64,000 nt of DNA from Acidobacteriota bacterium. Lineage in GTDB: Bacteria; Acidobacteriota; Vicinamibacteria; Vicinamibacterales; JAHECP01. This document shows positions 51,813 to 60,241 of the stretch, piece by piece. The notes under the pieces are model-generated. The model did no database searches. It had not been told where the DNA came from and saw only the letters and a list, made by a program, of their open reading frames with translations. Numbering within the stretch: position 1 is the stretch's first letter; every line of letters starts with the position of its first letter. The translations under genes were made by a program, and so were the position numbers. The stretch lies in NCBI GenBank assembly GCA_024641665.1, contig JAHECP010000004.1, forward strand, positions 23,342 to 87,341, written 5' to 3'.

Positions 51813-52899
51813 GCCAGGCAGCCAGACATCCGCGGCCGGTGCAGTCCGCTTTCCGACGCTCGTCCTCTTCGTCTTCGCGCTCGACGCCGCGGCGCTCGCG
51901 ACGTGCAGTCACCGGGCCACGGCGCCGAGCCCCGTTCCGGTGGACGCCACATCCCTCGACGCAGCCTACGCGCTCGCGCGCGAGGAGCCGAACCTCAGGA
52001 GCCTCGTCGTGGCGCAAGACGGCACGGTCGCACGCCAGGAGTATTTCCACGACGGCGGGATCGATACGCCGCAGTATGTCTGGTCCGTCACCAAGAGCGT
52101 GCTGGCCCTGACGGTCGGCGCCGCGATCGACTGCGGCTGCCTGCGGTCGCTGGATCAGACGCTCGGCGAACTGCTCGATCCGGCGGTCGTCACCGATCCC
52201 CAGAAGGCCGCGATCACGCTCCGGCACCTCCTGACGATGAGCAGCGGTCTGGATTTTCCAGAGATGGCCTCGTACACGAGCGGGCCGAGCGTGTACTACG
52301 AGTGGCTCTCCGCGCCCGACCAGGTCGTGTGGGTCATGGCGCGGCCGCTGACCGCCGCGCCCGGGCAACGCTTCGAGTACGGCTCGGGGACCATCCATCT
52401 CGCGTCCGTGGCGTTGACGCGGGCCTGCGGCACGAGTACCGCGGCGTTTGCGGAGGCCGCGCTGTTCGCGCCGCTGGGGATTCCGCCGCGCACGTGGGAG
52501 GTCGATCATCAGGGTTACAACAACGGCGGCGCAGGGCTCGAGCTGTCGCCGCGCCACATGCAGGCGATCGGAAACATGGTGCTGAATACCGGCCGCGTGC
52601 GGGGACGACAGGTGCTCCCCAGCGCCTGGATTCAGGCGATGACCCGCGCGCAGATCGCCACGGGCGCAGGAATGCCGACCCCGGAGTACGGCTACGGGTG
52701 GTGGGTCGGGCAGATGTCCGGCGCCGACTTCGCGCTCGCGAACGGATGGGGCGGCCAGTTCATCATGGTCGTCCCCTCGAGGCGGCTCGTCGTGACGACG
52801 GCCGCCGCCACCACCGGGCTCTCGTCCACGGTGGCGATGGCCCAGTGGCAACGCATCTTCGACCTCATCGTCCAGCGGATCGTGCCGGCGTTCTCCTGA
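51811..52899 (+). CDS. Serine beta-lactamase-like hydrolase
   Basis: 362 residues with an N-terminal hydrophobic segment (TLVLFVFALDAAALATC), so exported or lipid-anchored. S-V-T-K at 92-95 is the SxxK nucleophile motif, YGSG in QRFEYGSGTIHLASV takes the YxN place, and NGWGGQFIMVVPSRRLVVTTAAA is the third-motif region. This is the class-C beta-lactamase/6-aminohexanoate-dimer-hydrolase fold; natural substrate (peptide, ester or amide) unknown. Divergent from the broken ADOP region. Confidence 0.85.
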   Translation: MPGSQTSAAGAVRFPTLVLFVFALDAAALATCSHRATAPSPVPVDATSLDAAYALAREEPNLRSLVVAQDGTVARQEYFHDGGIDTPQYVWSVTKSVLALTVGAAIDCGCLRSLDQTLGELLDPAVVTDPQKAAITLRHLLTMSSGLDFPEMASYTSGPSVYYEWLSAPDQVVWVMARPLTAAPGQRFEYGSGTIHLASVALTRACGTSTAAFAEAALFAPLGIPPRTWEVDHQGYNNGGAGLELSPRHMQAIGNMVLNTGRVRGRQVLPSAWIQAMTRAQIATGAGMPTPEYGYGWWVGQMSGADFALANGWGGQFIMVVPSRRLVVTTAAATTGLSSTVAMAQWQRIFDLIVQRIVPAFS

Positions 52900-53010
52900 G
52901 ACGCCGAGGACTGGCGCCTTGAAGACTATTCCCAGGCTTCCGCGTCCAATGTGCAGATGGGCCAGCGTGGCGCCCTCGGCGCGGACGTGAAGATGGAACG
53001 AGAAGCCACG

Positions 53011-54219
53011 ATGAAGAAGACGCTCTCATGGTTCATCTGTCTCGCCGCCGTGTCGTTGCTGGTGCTCCGCGCTGCGGCCGGGAACGCCGAGCCGCAAACG
53101 GCGACGGTCCCCGTCGTGCTCGACCACAACCGCATGACCGTGCCGGTGGAGTTCGTTCGCCCCGACGGCACCACGCGCACGGCGCGCGCCTGGGTGGATA
53201 CCGGCGGCGCGCCGGTCGTCCTGGCCGAGCCGCTGGCGCGAGAGCTGGGCGTCGACCTGGCGGCCATGCCACCCGGCGGCGAGCACTCGTTCGACACGAA
53301 GAGGCCGGTCCCGGCCATGCGCCTGGGCGGGCTCGCGCTCGACACCGAGGGCATGACCGTTTCGGTCCATCCCGGCCGTGTCGCCCGGCCCGGGGTGCAG
53401 GCCGAGTGCACCCTGCCGCCGCGCTGCCTGCGCCGCCTGCACGTCGTCTTCGACTACCCGGCGCGCCGGCTCAGTGTCGCCCGGCCGGGCGTGCTGACGC
53501 CACGCGGCACGGTCGTGCCGTGCCGCGTCAATCCCGACACCGGGTTGTTCATGGTCGAGGCGACGATCGACGGCGAGACGGTGGCGCTCGGCGTGGACAC
53601 CGGATCGGCCGGTACCTGGGTGAGCGACAAGGTGACCGCCGCCTGGCTGACGCGCCACCCCGGCGCGCCGCAGGCCCGCGGCGCGGCCGGCTCCACCAAC
53701 TTCTTCGGCTTCGACTTCGAGACCGGGGGCGTGCTGCTGCGCCTGCCGGCGATCGCCATCGGCCCGGTCTCGGTCAAGGACATGGCCGTGCTCGGTCTGG
53801 ATCAGGACTTCTTCGACTGGTACTCGAAGAGATCGGCCGGGGCGGTGGCCGGCTTCGTCGGCGCCGAGCTGATCGCCCGCTTCCGGCTGGAGGTGGACTT
53901 CCCCGCCCAGATGACGTGGTGGCAGGCCGGCCCGCCGCCCGCCGGCCACGACCTCGACATCGTGGGCCTGACGCTGCGCGCCGAAGGAGACGGCTCCTTC
54001 ACCGTCGCCGGGGTGGTGTCCCGCAACGGCCGGCCGGCGGTTCCCGGCGTGGAGGCCGGCGACAGGCTGCTGCGCGTGGACGCCCTGGACGCCCCGAACG
54101 CGCCGATGGGAGCGGTGATCGACGCCCTTCGTGGCACACCCGGCGAGGTGCGCACCTTGCTCGTCGAACGGGCCGGACGACAAATCGCCATCCAGGCGCC
54201 GGTCGTCCGCCTGCCGTGA
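53011..54219 (+). CDS. Exported aspartyl protease with two DTG halves and a PDZ domain
   Basis: 402 residues from ATG at 53011. Signal peptide to about residue 26. First catalytic-type motif WVDTGGAPVVL (Asp63), second GVDTGSAGTWV (Asp196), each in a retropepsin-like half; so one chain could form a complete active site like pepsin, unlike the usual single-half dimers. Residues about 315-400 are PDZ-like (GVEAGDRLLRVDALDAPNAPMGAVIDAL...EVRTLLVERAGRQIAI). Probably periplasmic. 32 bp before the DUF5916 gene and likely co-transcribed. Confidence 0.8.
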   Translation: MKKTLSWFICLAAVSLLVLRAAAGNAEPQTATVPVVLDHNRMTVPVEFVRPDGTTRTARAWVDTGGAPVVLAEPLARELGVDLAAMPPGGEHSFDTKRPVPAMRLGGLALDTEGMTVSVHPGRVARPGVQAECTLPPRCLRRLHVVFDYPARRLSVARPGVLTPRGTVVPCRVNPDTGLFMVEATIDGETVALGVDTGSAGTWVSDKVTAAWLTRHPGAPQARGAAGSTNFFGFDFETGGVLLRLPAIAIGPVSVKDMAVLGLDQDFFDWYSKRSAGAVAGFVGAELIARFRLEVDFPAQMTWWQAGPPPAGHDLDIVGLTLRAEGDGSFTVAGVVSRNGRPAVPGVEAGDRLLRVDALDAPNAPMGAVIDALRGTPGEVRTLLVERAGRQIAIQAPVVRLP

Positions 54220-54251
54220 CCTGGTCGCCGGTATCGCAGACGGGAGGCGTC

Positions 54252-56918
54252 ATGCGGCGTCGCGCCGTGACCGCGTTCCTCCTCGTGGCCGCGTCCGGCC
54301 ATCCGCTCGTCGCCGGGGCGTCCGACACGCCCGCGGCGCCGGCCCGGCCGGCCACAGCCGTCCGCGCGCGCGGCCCGATCGCCATCGACGGGCGGCTCGA
54401 CGACGAGGCCTGGGCCCTGGCCACGCCAATCGCGGATCTCCACCAGCGCGAGCCCGATGAAGGACAGCCCGCGACCGAGCGGACCGAGGTGCGCTTCGCC
54501 TACGACGACGATGCGCTGTACGTCGGCGCGCGGATGTTCGACCCGGAGCCCGACAAGATCGTTCGCCGCCTGTCGCGGCGCGACGCCGAGGTGTCGTCCG
54601 ATCTCGTCCGTGTGTTCCTGGATCCGCACCACGACCATCAAACCGGCGTGATGCTGACCGTGTCGGCGGCGGGCTCGCAGGGCGACGCCTGGCTGTCGAA
54701 CGACTTCGACCGCGACGAGTCGTGGGACGGTGTGTGGGACGCGGCGGTCACGGTGGACGCGGAGGGCTGGACCGCGGAGCTCCGCATCCCGTTCTCGCAG
54801 CTGCGCTTCTCCCCGGGCGACCACCAGACGTGGGGCCTGAACGTCAGCCGGCTGATCCAGCGCCGCCACGAAGAGGACTGGTGGGCGCTCGTCCCCAGGA
54901 ACGACGAGCGCCTGACCTCCGCGTTCGGCCACCTGGACGGCCTCGACGGCATTCGCCCGCGGCGCCATCTGGAGCTGCTCCCCTACGCGACGACGAGCGT
55001 CGAACGGCTGGGGACCGCGCAGGCAGGCGATCCGTTCAACGGCACGAACCGCTTCGCCGGCGGCGCCGGGCTCGACCTCAAGTGGGGTCTCACGAGCAGC
55101 TTCACGCTGGACGGGACGATCAACCCCGATTTCGGGCAGGTGGAAGTGGACCCGGCGGTGGTGAACCTCACGGCGTTCGAAACCTTCTTCGAGGAGAAGC
55201 GGCCCTTCTTCCTCGAGGGCGCGCAGCAGTTCGACAACTTCGGCCGGGGCGGCCTGGTGCTCTACGGCCGGTTCGGCGCGCGCTATCCCACGCTCTGGTA
55301 CTCGCGGCGGATCGGCCGCGCGCCGCACCTCACCGCGGACGGCGACTTCGTCAGCCAGCCCGCCGCGACGACCATCCTCGGCGCGGCCAAGCTGACGGGC
55401 CGGACGGCCGGCGGCTGGAGCATGTCGCTGGTAAACGCGGTCACCGACCGGGAGCAGGCGCACGTCGCCACCGGCGGCGTGCGCGGCGCCACCGAGGTGG
55501 AGCCGCTGACCAACTACGCCGCCGCCCGGGTCAGCCGCGAGTTCGGCGGCCGTGCCTCGGTCGGCCTGCTCGCCACGGCGGTCAATCGCCAGCTGCGCAC
55601 CTCCGAGCTGCGCGACGCGGTCGCCGACGGCGCGTACGTCGGCGGCGCCGACGGCCATGTCTTCCTGAACGGGAAGAAGACCTGGGTGCTGTCCGGCTCG
55701 CTCGCCGGCAGTCGCGCGACCGGCGACGCCGCCGCGATCGTGGCGCTGCAGCGCAGCTCGGCCCGCTACTACCAGAGACCCGACGCAACGCACGTGCGGC
55801 TCGACCCGGCCGCGACGTCGCTCTCGGGGTGGACGGGCCAGGTGAACGTGAACCGGACGCGCGGCAACCTGCTGGTGGACGGCGCCCTGTGGGCCATCAG
55901 CCCCGGCTTCGAGTCCAACGACGTCGGGTACTCTCCCGAGGCGGACCGCGTGGGCGTCCACACGGGCTGGCTCTGGCAGAAGACGACGCCCGATCGCTGG
56001 TCGCGCGATCGCTCGGCCGTCTTCATCGGGCGCTGGCTCTGGAACACGGCCGGTGACACCCTGGTGAACGGCTACAGTGTCCAGGGGGCCGTGACGTTCA
56101 GGAACTACTGGTCGCTGTCGGGCAACGCCGACATCGACCTGCCGCATCTCGACGACCGCGCCACGCGTGGCGGCGCGCTCATGCGCCGGCCCGGCGGGTA
56201 CTACGCCGGGGTCTATCTGTCCTCCGACGGCCGCAAGCCCGTCGAGGTCGGCCTCGGCACCGCGTACAGCGCGAACGCGGCCGGCGGATGGTACGCGGAG
56301 GTGTCACCGGAGGTCATCGTCCGGCCGTCGCCGTCGCTGACCGTGTCGGTCGGCCCGTCGTTCTCGCGCTCGCGCGCCGTCGCCCAGTACGTGACGGCCG
56401 TGACCGATCCGACGGCCGTGGCGACCTACGGCCAACGGACCGTGTTCTCGGATCTCGACCGCACCGAGGTGTCGATGGTCACGCGCCTGAACGTGATCTT
56501 CACGCCGAGGGCGTCGCTCGAGCTCTACGCCCAGCCGCTGCTGTCGTCGGGTCGGTACTGGAGCCTCAAGGAGTTCGCCCGGCCGCGCACGTTCGAGTTC
56601 GCCCGCTATGGAACCGACGTGGGCACCATCGCCTATGACGGCGTGGCGCAGGCCTACACGATCGACCCCGACGGCGCGGGGCCGGCGGCCCCGTTCCTCG
56701 TCGAGGCCCCGGATTTCAACTACCGGTCGCTGCGCGTCAACGCCGTCTTCCGGTGGGAGTGGCGCCTGGGCTCCACGCTCTACGCCGTGTGGACGCAGCA
56801 GCGCGAGGACGTCGCGAGGATCGGTGAATTCCGTCTCCGGCGCGACCTGCGCGCCATGGTCGGGGCACCCTCCGACAGCGTGTTCATGCTGAAGCTGGCC
56901 TACTGGATCAGCCGGTAG
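54252..56918 (+). CDS. CBM9-like DUF5916 outer-membrane protein
   Basis: 888 residues from ATG at 54252, with GGGAGG 4 bases before. Signal peptide, then a CBM9-like domain about 40-235 (IAIDGRLDDEAWALATPIADLHQREPDEGQPATERTEVRFAYDDDALYVGARMFD; FRIPFSQL-like strands) and a long DUF5916 barrel with GTINPDFGQVEVDPAVVNLTAFETFFEEKRPFFLEGAQQF. Ends FMLKLAYWISR. These proteins are common in Acidobacteriota and Bacteroidota; the sugar or polymer bound is unknown. Confidence 0.9.
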   Translation: MRRRAVTAFLLVAASGHPLVAGASDTPAAPARPATAVRARGPIAIDGRLDDEAWALATPIADLHQREPDEGQPATERTEVRFAYDDDALYVGARMFDPEPDKIVRRLSRRDAEVSSDLVRVFLDPHHDHQTGVMLTVSAAGSQGDAWLSNDFDRDESWDGVWDAAVTVDAEGWTAELRIPFSQLRFSPGDHQTWGLNVSRLIQRRHEEDWWALVPRNDERLTSAFGHLDGLDGIRPRRHLELLPYATTSVERLGTAQAGDPFNGTNRFAGGAGLDLKWGLTSSFTLDGTINPDFGQVEVDPAVVNLTAFETFFEEKRPFFLEGAQQFDNFGRGGLVLYGRFGARYPTLWYSRRIGRAPHLTADGDFVSQPAATTILGAAKLTGRTAGGWSMSLVNAVTDREQAHVATGGVRGATEVEPLTNYAAARVSREFGGRASVGLLATAVNRQLRTSELRDAVADGAYVGGADGHVFLNGKKTWVLSGSLAGSRATGDAAAIVALQRSSARYYQRPDATHVRLDPAATSLSGWTGQVNVNRTRGNLLVDGALWAISPGFESNDVGYSPEADRVGVHTGWLWQKTTPDRWSRDRSAVFIGRWLWNTAGDTLVNGYSVQGAVTFRNYWSLSGNADIDLPHLDDRATRGGALMRRPGGYYAGVYLSSDGRKPVEVGLGTAYSANAAGGWYAEVSPEVIVRPSPSLTVSVGPSFSRSRAVAQYVTAVTDPTAVATYGQRTVFSDLDRTEVSMVTRLNVIFTPRASLELYAQPLLSSGRYWSLKEFARPRTFEFARYGTDVGTIAYDGVAQAYTIDPDGAGPAAPFLVEAPDFNYRSLRVNAVFRWEWRLGSTLYAVWTQQREDVARIGEFRLRRDLRAMVGAPSDSVFMLKLAYWISR

Positions 56919-56964
56919 GAGCCCGCCGTGTCGACGTGCCGGTCCGGCAGCGCGCTCGCCGCGG

Positions 56965-57816
56965 CTACTGCTTCCGCGCCACCATTCGCACGAGCAACGA
57001 GGGAGGGCCGCCCCAGTCACCGAGAGCGGTCACTTCCTCGTACCGCTCGATGCGCAGACCGCCGAAGCAGGTCCGCAACTGCCCGGGCCCGAGCGCGTGA
57101 ACGTTCGGCGGGAATGGATTCTCCGCCCGCTGAATGACGTGCTCGAAGACGAGGGTGCCGCCCGGACGCAGCGACGCGCTCAGCCTGGCCACGAAGGCGG
57201 GATCGTCGACCGGCGCCCACGACAGGATCATCACGATGAGATCCCACTTCGCCGTTCCGAAGTCGAAAGCGTCGTAGGTCGTCTTCACGGTCGCGACCGA
57301 GACCCCGGCTCTCTCCGCGTTGGCCCGGGTGGCGGCGAGGCCCGCGCCCGATACGTCGATGGCCGTCACGACCCACCCTTTCGTGGCCAGGAACACGGCG
57401 TTTCGGCCCTGTCCCGCACCGACGTCGAGCGCCGCTCCCGGCTCGAGCGCACGCGTCGCCTCGACCATGAAGGCGCTGGGCGTCGAGGTGAAGCCGTCCT
57501 TCGCCGGATCGCCAGTGAGGGGCTGCGAGAAGATCCGATCGTAGATGAGCTCGACGCCCTCCACGCGCTCCGAGGCGAAGCGCCGAATGACGCCCACGCG
57601 CCGCTGGATCTCGTCGCTGGAGAGCCCCTGGCGCTCGAGCACCTCGCGGTATCCCTGAAGCGAGCTGCCCGCCGGCACGGTCCTGGCCCAGGCCGCGAAC
57701 GCGCTCCAGACCTTGTCGTCGTCCGGCTGGCCCTGCGCCGCCGCACACACGGCACCGAGGATGATGACGAAGACGAGAAACGCGGGACCGATCGTTCGCA
57801 CGTGATCCCTCCTCAT
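56965..57816 (-). CDS. Exported class I SAM methyltransferase
   Basis: 283 residues. A signal peptide (PAFLVFVIILGAVCAAAQ) is followed by a helical segment of 80 residues and then the Rossmann methyltransferase core: LDVGAGQGRNAVFLA at 130-144, WVVTAIDVSGAGLAATRANA and WDLIVMILSWAPV. The closest general pattern is the tellurite-resistance/TehB-like methyltransferase fold. Export of a SAM-dependent enzyme is odd because SAM is cytoplasmic. Alternatively the N-terminus is an inner-membrane anchor that keeps the domain in the cytoplasm. It converges on the DUF5916 gene. Confidence 0.8.
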   Translation of the reverse strand: MRRDHVRTIGPAFLVFVIILGAVCAAAQGQPDDDKVWSAFAAWARTVPAGSSLQGYREVLERQGLSSDEIQRRVGVIRRFASERVEGVELIYDRIFSQPLTGDPAKDGFTSTPSAFMVEATRALEPGAALDVGAGQGRNAVFLATKGWVVTAIDVSGAGLAATRANAERAGVSVATVKTTYDAFDFGTAKWDLIVMILSWAPVDDPAFVARLSASLRPGGTLVFEHVIQRAENPFPPNVHALGPGQLRTCFGGLRIERYEEVTALGDWGGPPSLLVRMVARKQ

Positions 57817-57987
57817 CCGGATCCGGCCTGGACGCGTCCCTCCCCTTCATTACGTAGGGAGCGCGCACGAGGTGCGCGGAAATCCACGAACCGCGGCAAT
57901 CCTGTGGCGAATGGCCCGTCTTCAGGGTTCTGCGTCGGACCGGCGACCTTCACGGTCGGCGAACCGGTTCAGGATCGTGCGGCACGG

Positions 57988-58893
57988 TCACAAGGGCTTT
58001 CGCGCCTCGACCGTCGCGCTGAACGAGCCCGTCGTGAAGCCCGCCAGCGACGCCGGATCGACGTCGACCGTGCACGTCTCGCCCGTGTCGCCGATGCGCA
58101 CGACGACCCGCGCGCCGCGTGGCGTCTCGGGTGAGGCGCCGGCAATCTCTTCCTGTGGCGGTTGCGCTGAGACTCGCCTGACGACTTCGACGTCCTCGAA
58201 GCCCGCCGCTTCGATGGCTGCGAGATAGTCGCGCTCCACGCACAGGCTCGCGGACAGCTGACCGAACGCGGCCCTCAGCGCCTCGGGCAAGGGCGCGCCG
58301 ATCATCACGTCGCTGACCACCAGTAATCCTCCCGGCCTGAGCGCTCGATAGGCCTCGCGGAAGACCTGAACCTTGTCCGGGGCCAGGTTGATGACACAGT
58401 TGGAGAGCACGACGTCGACGGTGCCGTCAGCGACGGGCAGGTGCTCGATCTCGCCAAGCCGGAATTCCACGTTGCGGGTGCCCATTTGCCGCTGGGCCGC
58501 GCGAGCCCGTTCCAGCATCTCGGGCGTCATGTCGATCCCGATCACGAACCCTGATTCTCCGACCTGCTCGGCGGCCAGAAAGCAGTCGAGACCGCCTCCC
58601 GAACCGAGATCGAGAACCGTCTGACCGGGTCTGAGCTTCGCGAGGCCCACGGGATTCCCGCATGCGAGCGACAGGTCCTTCGTCGACGACGGGATGCGCC
58701 GCGTGTTGCCCTCGGCGCAGGTCGAGGCGGGCGCGTCGATGGCGTCCGCGGACCCACAGCAGATCGGCGCCTTGGCGAGACGGCCCGCGGCGATGTCTCC
58801 GTAGGTCTCGCGCAGCCCGTGGCGGGTGTCGGGCGGCTGATCCGCCGCGTCCGCGGGCGCCGCATCGACTGTTGCCTGATCCGGCCTCTTCAC
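57988..58893 (-). CDS. arsM: Arsenite methyltransferase (ArsM-like)
   Basis: 301 residues. GLRETYGDIAAGRL at the start, CC at 45-46 in ICCGSAD, Cys78 in SLACGNPVGLAKLRPGQTVLDLGSGGGLDCFLAA, Cys166 in LSNCVINL: the ArsM pattern with two of the three conserved arsenic-binding Cys in place. The third (normally in a G-C-V-A-G-A-L context) is not at its usual place; Cys218 in SASLCVERDY may replace it. It methylates As(III) with SAM and thiols. No arsR or arsC is adjacent. Confidence 0.85.
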   Translation of the reverse strand: MKRPDQATVDAAPADAADQPPDTRHGLRETYGDIAAGRLAKAPICCGSADAIDAPASTCAEGNTRRIPSSTKDLSLACGNPVGLAKLRPGQTVLDLGSGGGLDCFLAAEQVGESGFVIGIDMTPEMLERARAAQRQMGTRNVEFRLGEIEHLPVADGTVDVVLSNCVINLAPDKVQVFREAYRALRPGGLLVVSDVMIGAPLPEALRAAFGQLSASLCVERDYLAAIEAAGFEDVEVVRRVSAQPPQEEIAGASPETPRGARVVVRIGDTGETCTVDVDPASLAGFTTGSFSATVEARKPL

Positions 58894-58929
58894 GGTTCAC
58901 CTCCACTCGCGGCCGCCGTACGCATCGGC

Positions 58930-59349
58930 TCACCCTCGATCGGATCGGTCGGCACCGAGCACGCTCTTCGCGCGCTCCTGGAGCTGGCGCCGAGCGTCCT
59001 CCATTTTCGTCAGGGCGTCCTTCAGCTCCGCCAGCTCGCCGGCTCGCAGCCGCAGGCCTTCCCTCAAGAACAGCGCGGCCGCCTCGGATCGGCTCTTGGC
59101 CACGCCCGTGGCCACCCAGACGTCCAGCGTCTCCACCGATTCCTTGTCGATGCGCAGCATGACCACCTGGTCGCGAGCCGACTGCGCGAGGTCCTGCACG
59201 CCGTCGCCGAGGCTGGCAGCGACACAGATGACACGGGCCTGCCCCTCGGGCTTCCCCCTGCAGACGAGATCCACGTCGATCCCTTCCCGGGCGAGGGCCT
59301 CTCGAATGACCCTCCAGAGATCGTCAGGCTGTTTGGTCTGCTCTGCCAT
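58930..59349 (-). CDS. Ribbon-helix-helix-like protein
   Basis: 139 residues. The segment QVVMLRIDKESVETLDVWVATGVAKSRSEAAALFLREGL is a classical ribbon-helix-helix DNA-binding pattern (strand, helix A, turn, helix B), here in the middle; the N-terminal 60 residues are an unknown alpha/beta domain and the C-terminus is a coiled helix (LAELKDALTKMEDARRQLQER). It is preceded by a consensus promoter and an inverted repeat, suggesting self-repression. The gene before ArsM, 36 bp apart. Confidence 0.75.
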   Translation of the reverse strand: MAEQTKQPDDLWRVIREALAREGIDVDLVCRGKPEGQARVICVAASLGDGVQDLAQSARDQVVMLRIDKESVETLDVWVATGVAKSRSEAAALFLREGLRLRAGELAELKDALTKMEDARRQLQERAKSVLGADRSDRG

Positions 59350-59352
59350 GGC

Positions 59353-59379
59353 AATACATGTAATTAAGTTACGCGTATT
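59353..59379. promoter_or_regulatory. Inverted-repeat operator of the ribbon-helix-helix gene
   Basis: AATACATGTAA, 5-base centre TTAAG, TTACGCGTATT: 9 of 11 positions pair. It covers the end of the -10 box and the likely start site, so a bound repressor would block the promoter. AT-rich island in GC-rich surroundings. Confidence 0.6.
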
Positions 59380-59406
59380 CTACAGCGGTCTTCTTCTGCC
59401 TGTCAA
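59377..59406 (-). promoter_or_regulatory. Sigma-70 promoter of the ribbon-helix-helix/ArsM genes
   Basis: Minus strand: perfect -35 TTGACA (59406-59401), 18-nt spacer, -10 TAGAAT (59382-59377), start about 20 bp before the ATG at 59349. The best sigma-70 match seen in the window. Confidence 0.7.
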
Positions 59407-59481
59407 GGGCGTTAGCCTGGCCGCGCCTCGTCCTCACGTCCGTGGACACGAAGGTCGTGACGGTCCGACCCATCCCGGAGG

Positions 59482-60117
59482 TCAGCGGGACTCGTCCGGC
59501 CGGAACAGGTAGATGTAGAGGTTGTTGCCTTCGAGGGACGTGTCGATCCGTTCGAGCCGGTAGCCGGCGGCCTTCATCTGCGCTTCCAGCCGATCGGGCG
59601 GCGTGCCCGAACTCCCCAGCCACTCGGCGATCGCCAGCCGCCCTGTGGGCTTGAGCGACGCGCGCGCGTTGCGCATGAGGAGCACGGGATCGCCGAAGTG
59701 GTGGTAGGCCGAGATCACGAAGATCAGATCGAGCGCGGCGGGCGGGAGCTTCGGGTCGGTCGCGGTGCCCAGCACCGCGGTCACGTGCGCCAGGCCCCAG
59801 CGCGCGCAGCGCGTCTTCAGGTGATCGAGCGCGGCGGCGTCGATGTCCTCGGCGTACACCTTGCCGCCGTCACCGACCCGAACGGCCAGCCGCACGACGT
59901 AGCGTCCGCGGCCGGCGCCGATCTCGGCGACGCTCATGCCGGGCGCCGCGCCGATGACGTCCATGACGTGCGCGGGTGGCTGAAGGCGGTTGAGCCGGGC
60001 TTCGTTGGCGCCCTCGGGCGCCAGGACGCCGGTCTGTTCCTGAGGGGCGGGACCGAACGCGCAGGCGAGCAGAAGCGCGGGCACGAGGACGAGCGAAAGG
60101 CGTGGCGGTCGTGTCAT
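59482..60117 (-). CDS. Lipoprotein-type SAM methyltransferase
   Basis: 211 residues from ATG at 60117. Signal LSLVLVPALLLAC with lipidation Cys19, then ARLNRLQPPAHVMDVIGAAPGMSVAEIGAGRGRYVVRLAV (methyltransferase motif I), VYAEDIDAAALDHLK and LDLIFVISAYHHFGDPVLLMRNARASLKPTGRLAIAEW. Same fold as cytoplasmic class I methyltransferases but with a lipoprotein signal. Second enzyme of this kind within 3 kb with export features; in the literature similar proteins are simply listed as methyltransferases. Substrate unknown. Confidence 0.8.
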   Translation of the reverse strand: MTRPPRLSLVLVPALLLACAFGPAPQEQTGVLAPEGANEARLNRLQPPAHVMDVIGAAPGMSVAEIGAGRGRYVVRLAVRVGDGGKVYAEDIDAAALDHLKTRCARWGLAHVTAVLGTATDPKLPPAALDLIFVISAYHHFGDPVLLMRNARASLKPTGRLAIAEWLGSSGTPPDRLEAQMKAAGYRLERIDTSLEGNNLYIYLFRPDESR

Positions 60118-60241
60118 GTGCAGCGACCTCCTCGCCCGTAGTGTACGACCGCCCGCCGCGCTCCGCTCGCAACCTGCGAGGAACCGCACACGATGCCCGG
60201 CCCGGCCCGACGGGTCGCGCCGGGCGTCCAGCGACCCGGCC

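Noticed and set aside
60164..60179. CTCGCAACCTGCGAGG as a seventh copy of the palindrome
   Set aside because: The arms are CTCGCA/TGCGAG, not TCAC/GTGA, and no convincing -24/-12 box lies between it and the 60117 gene.
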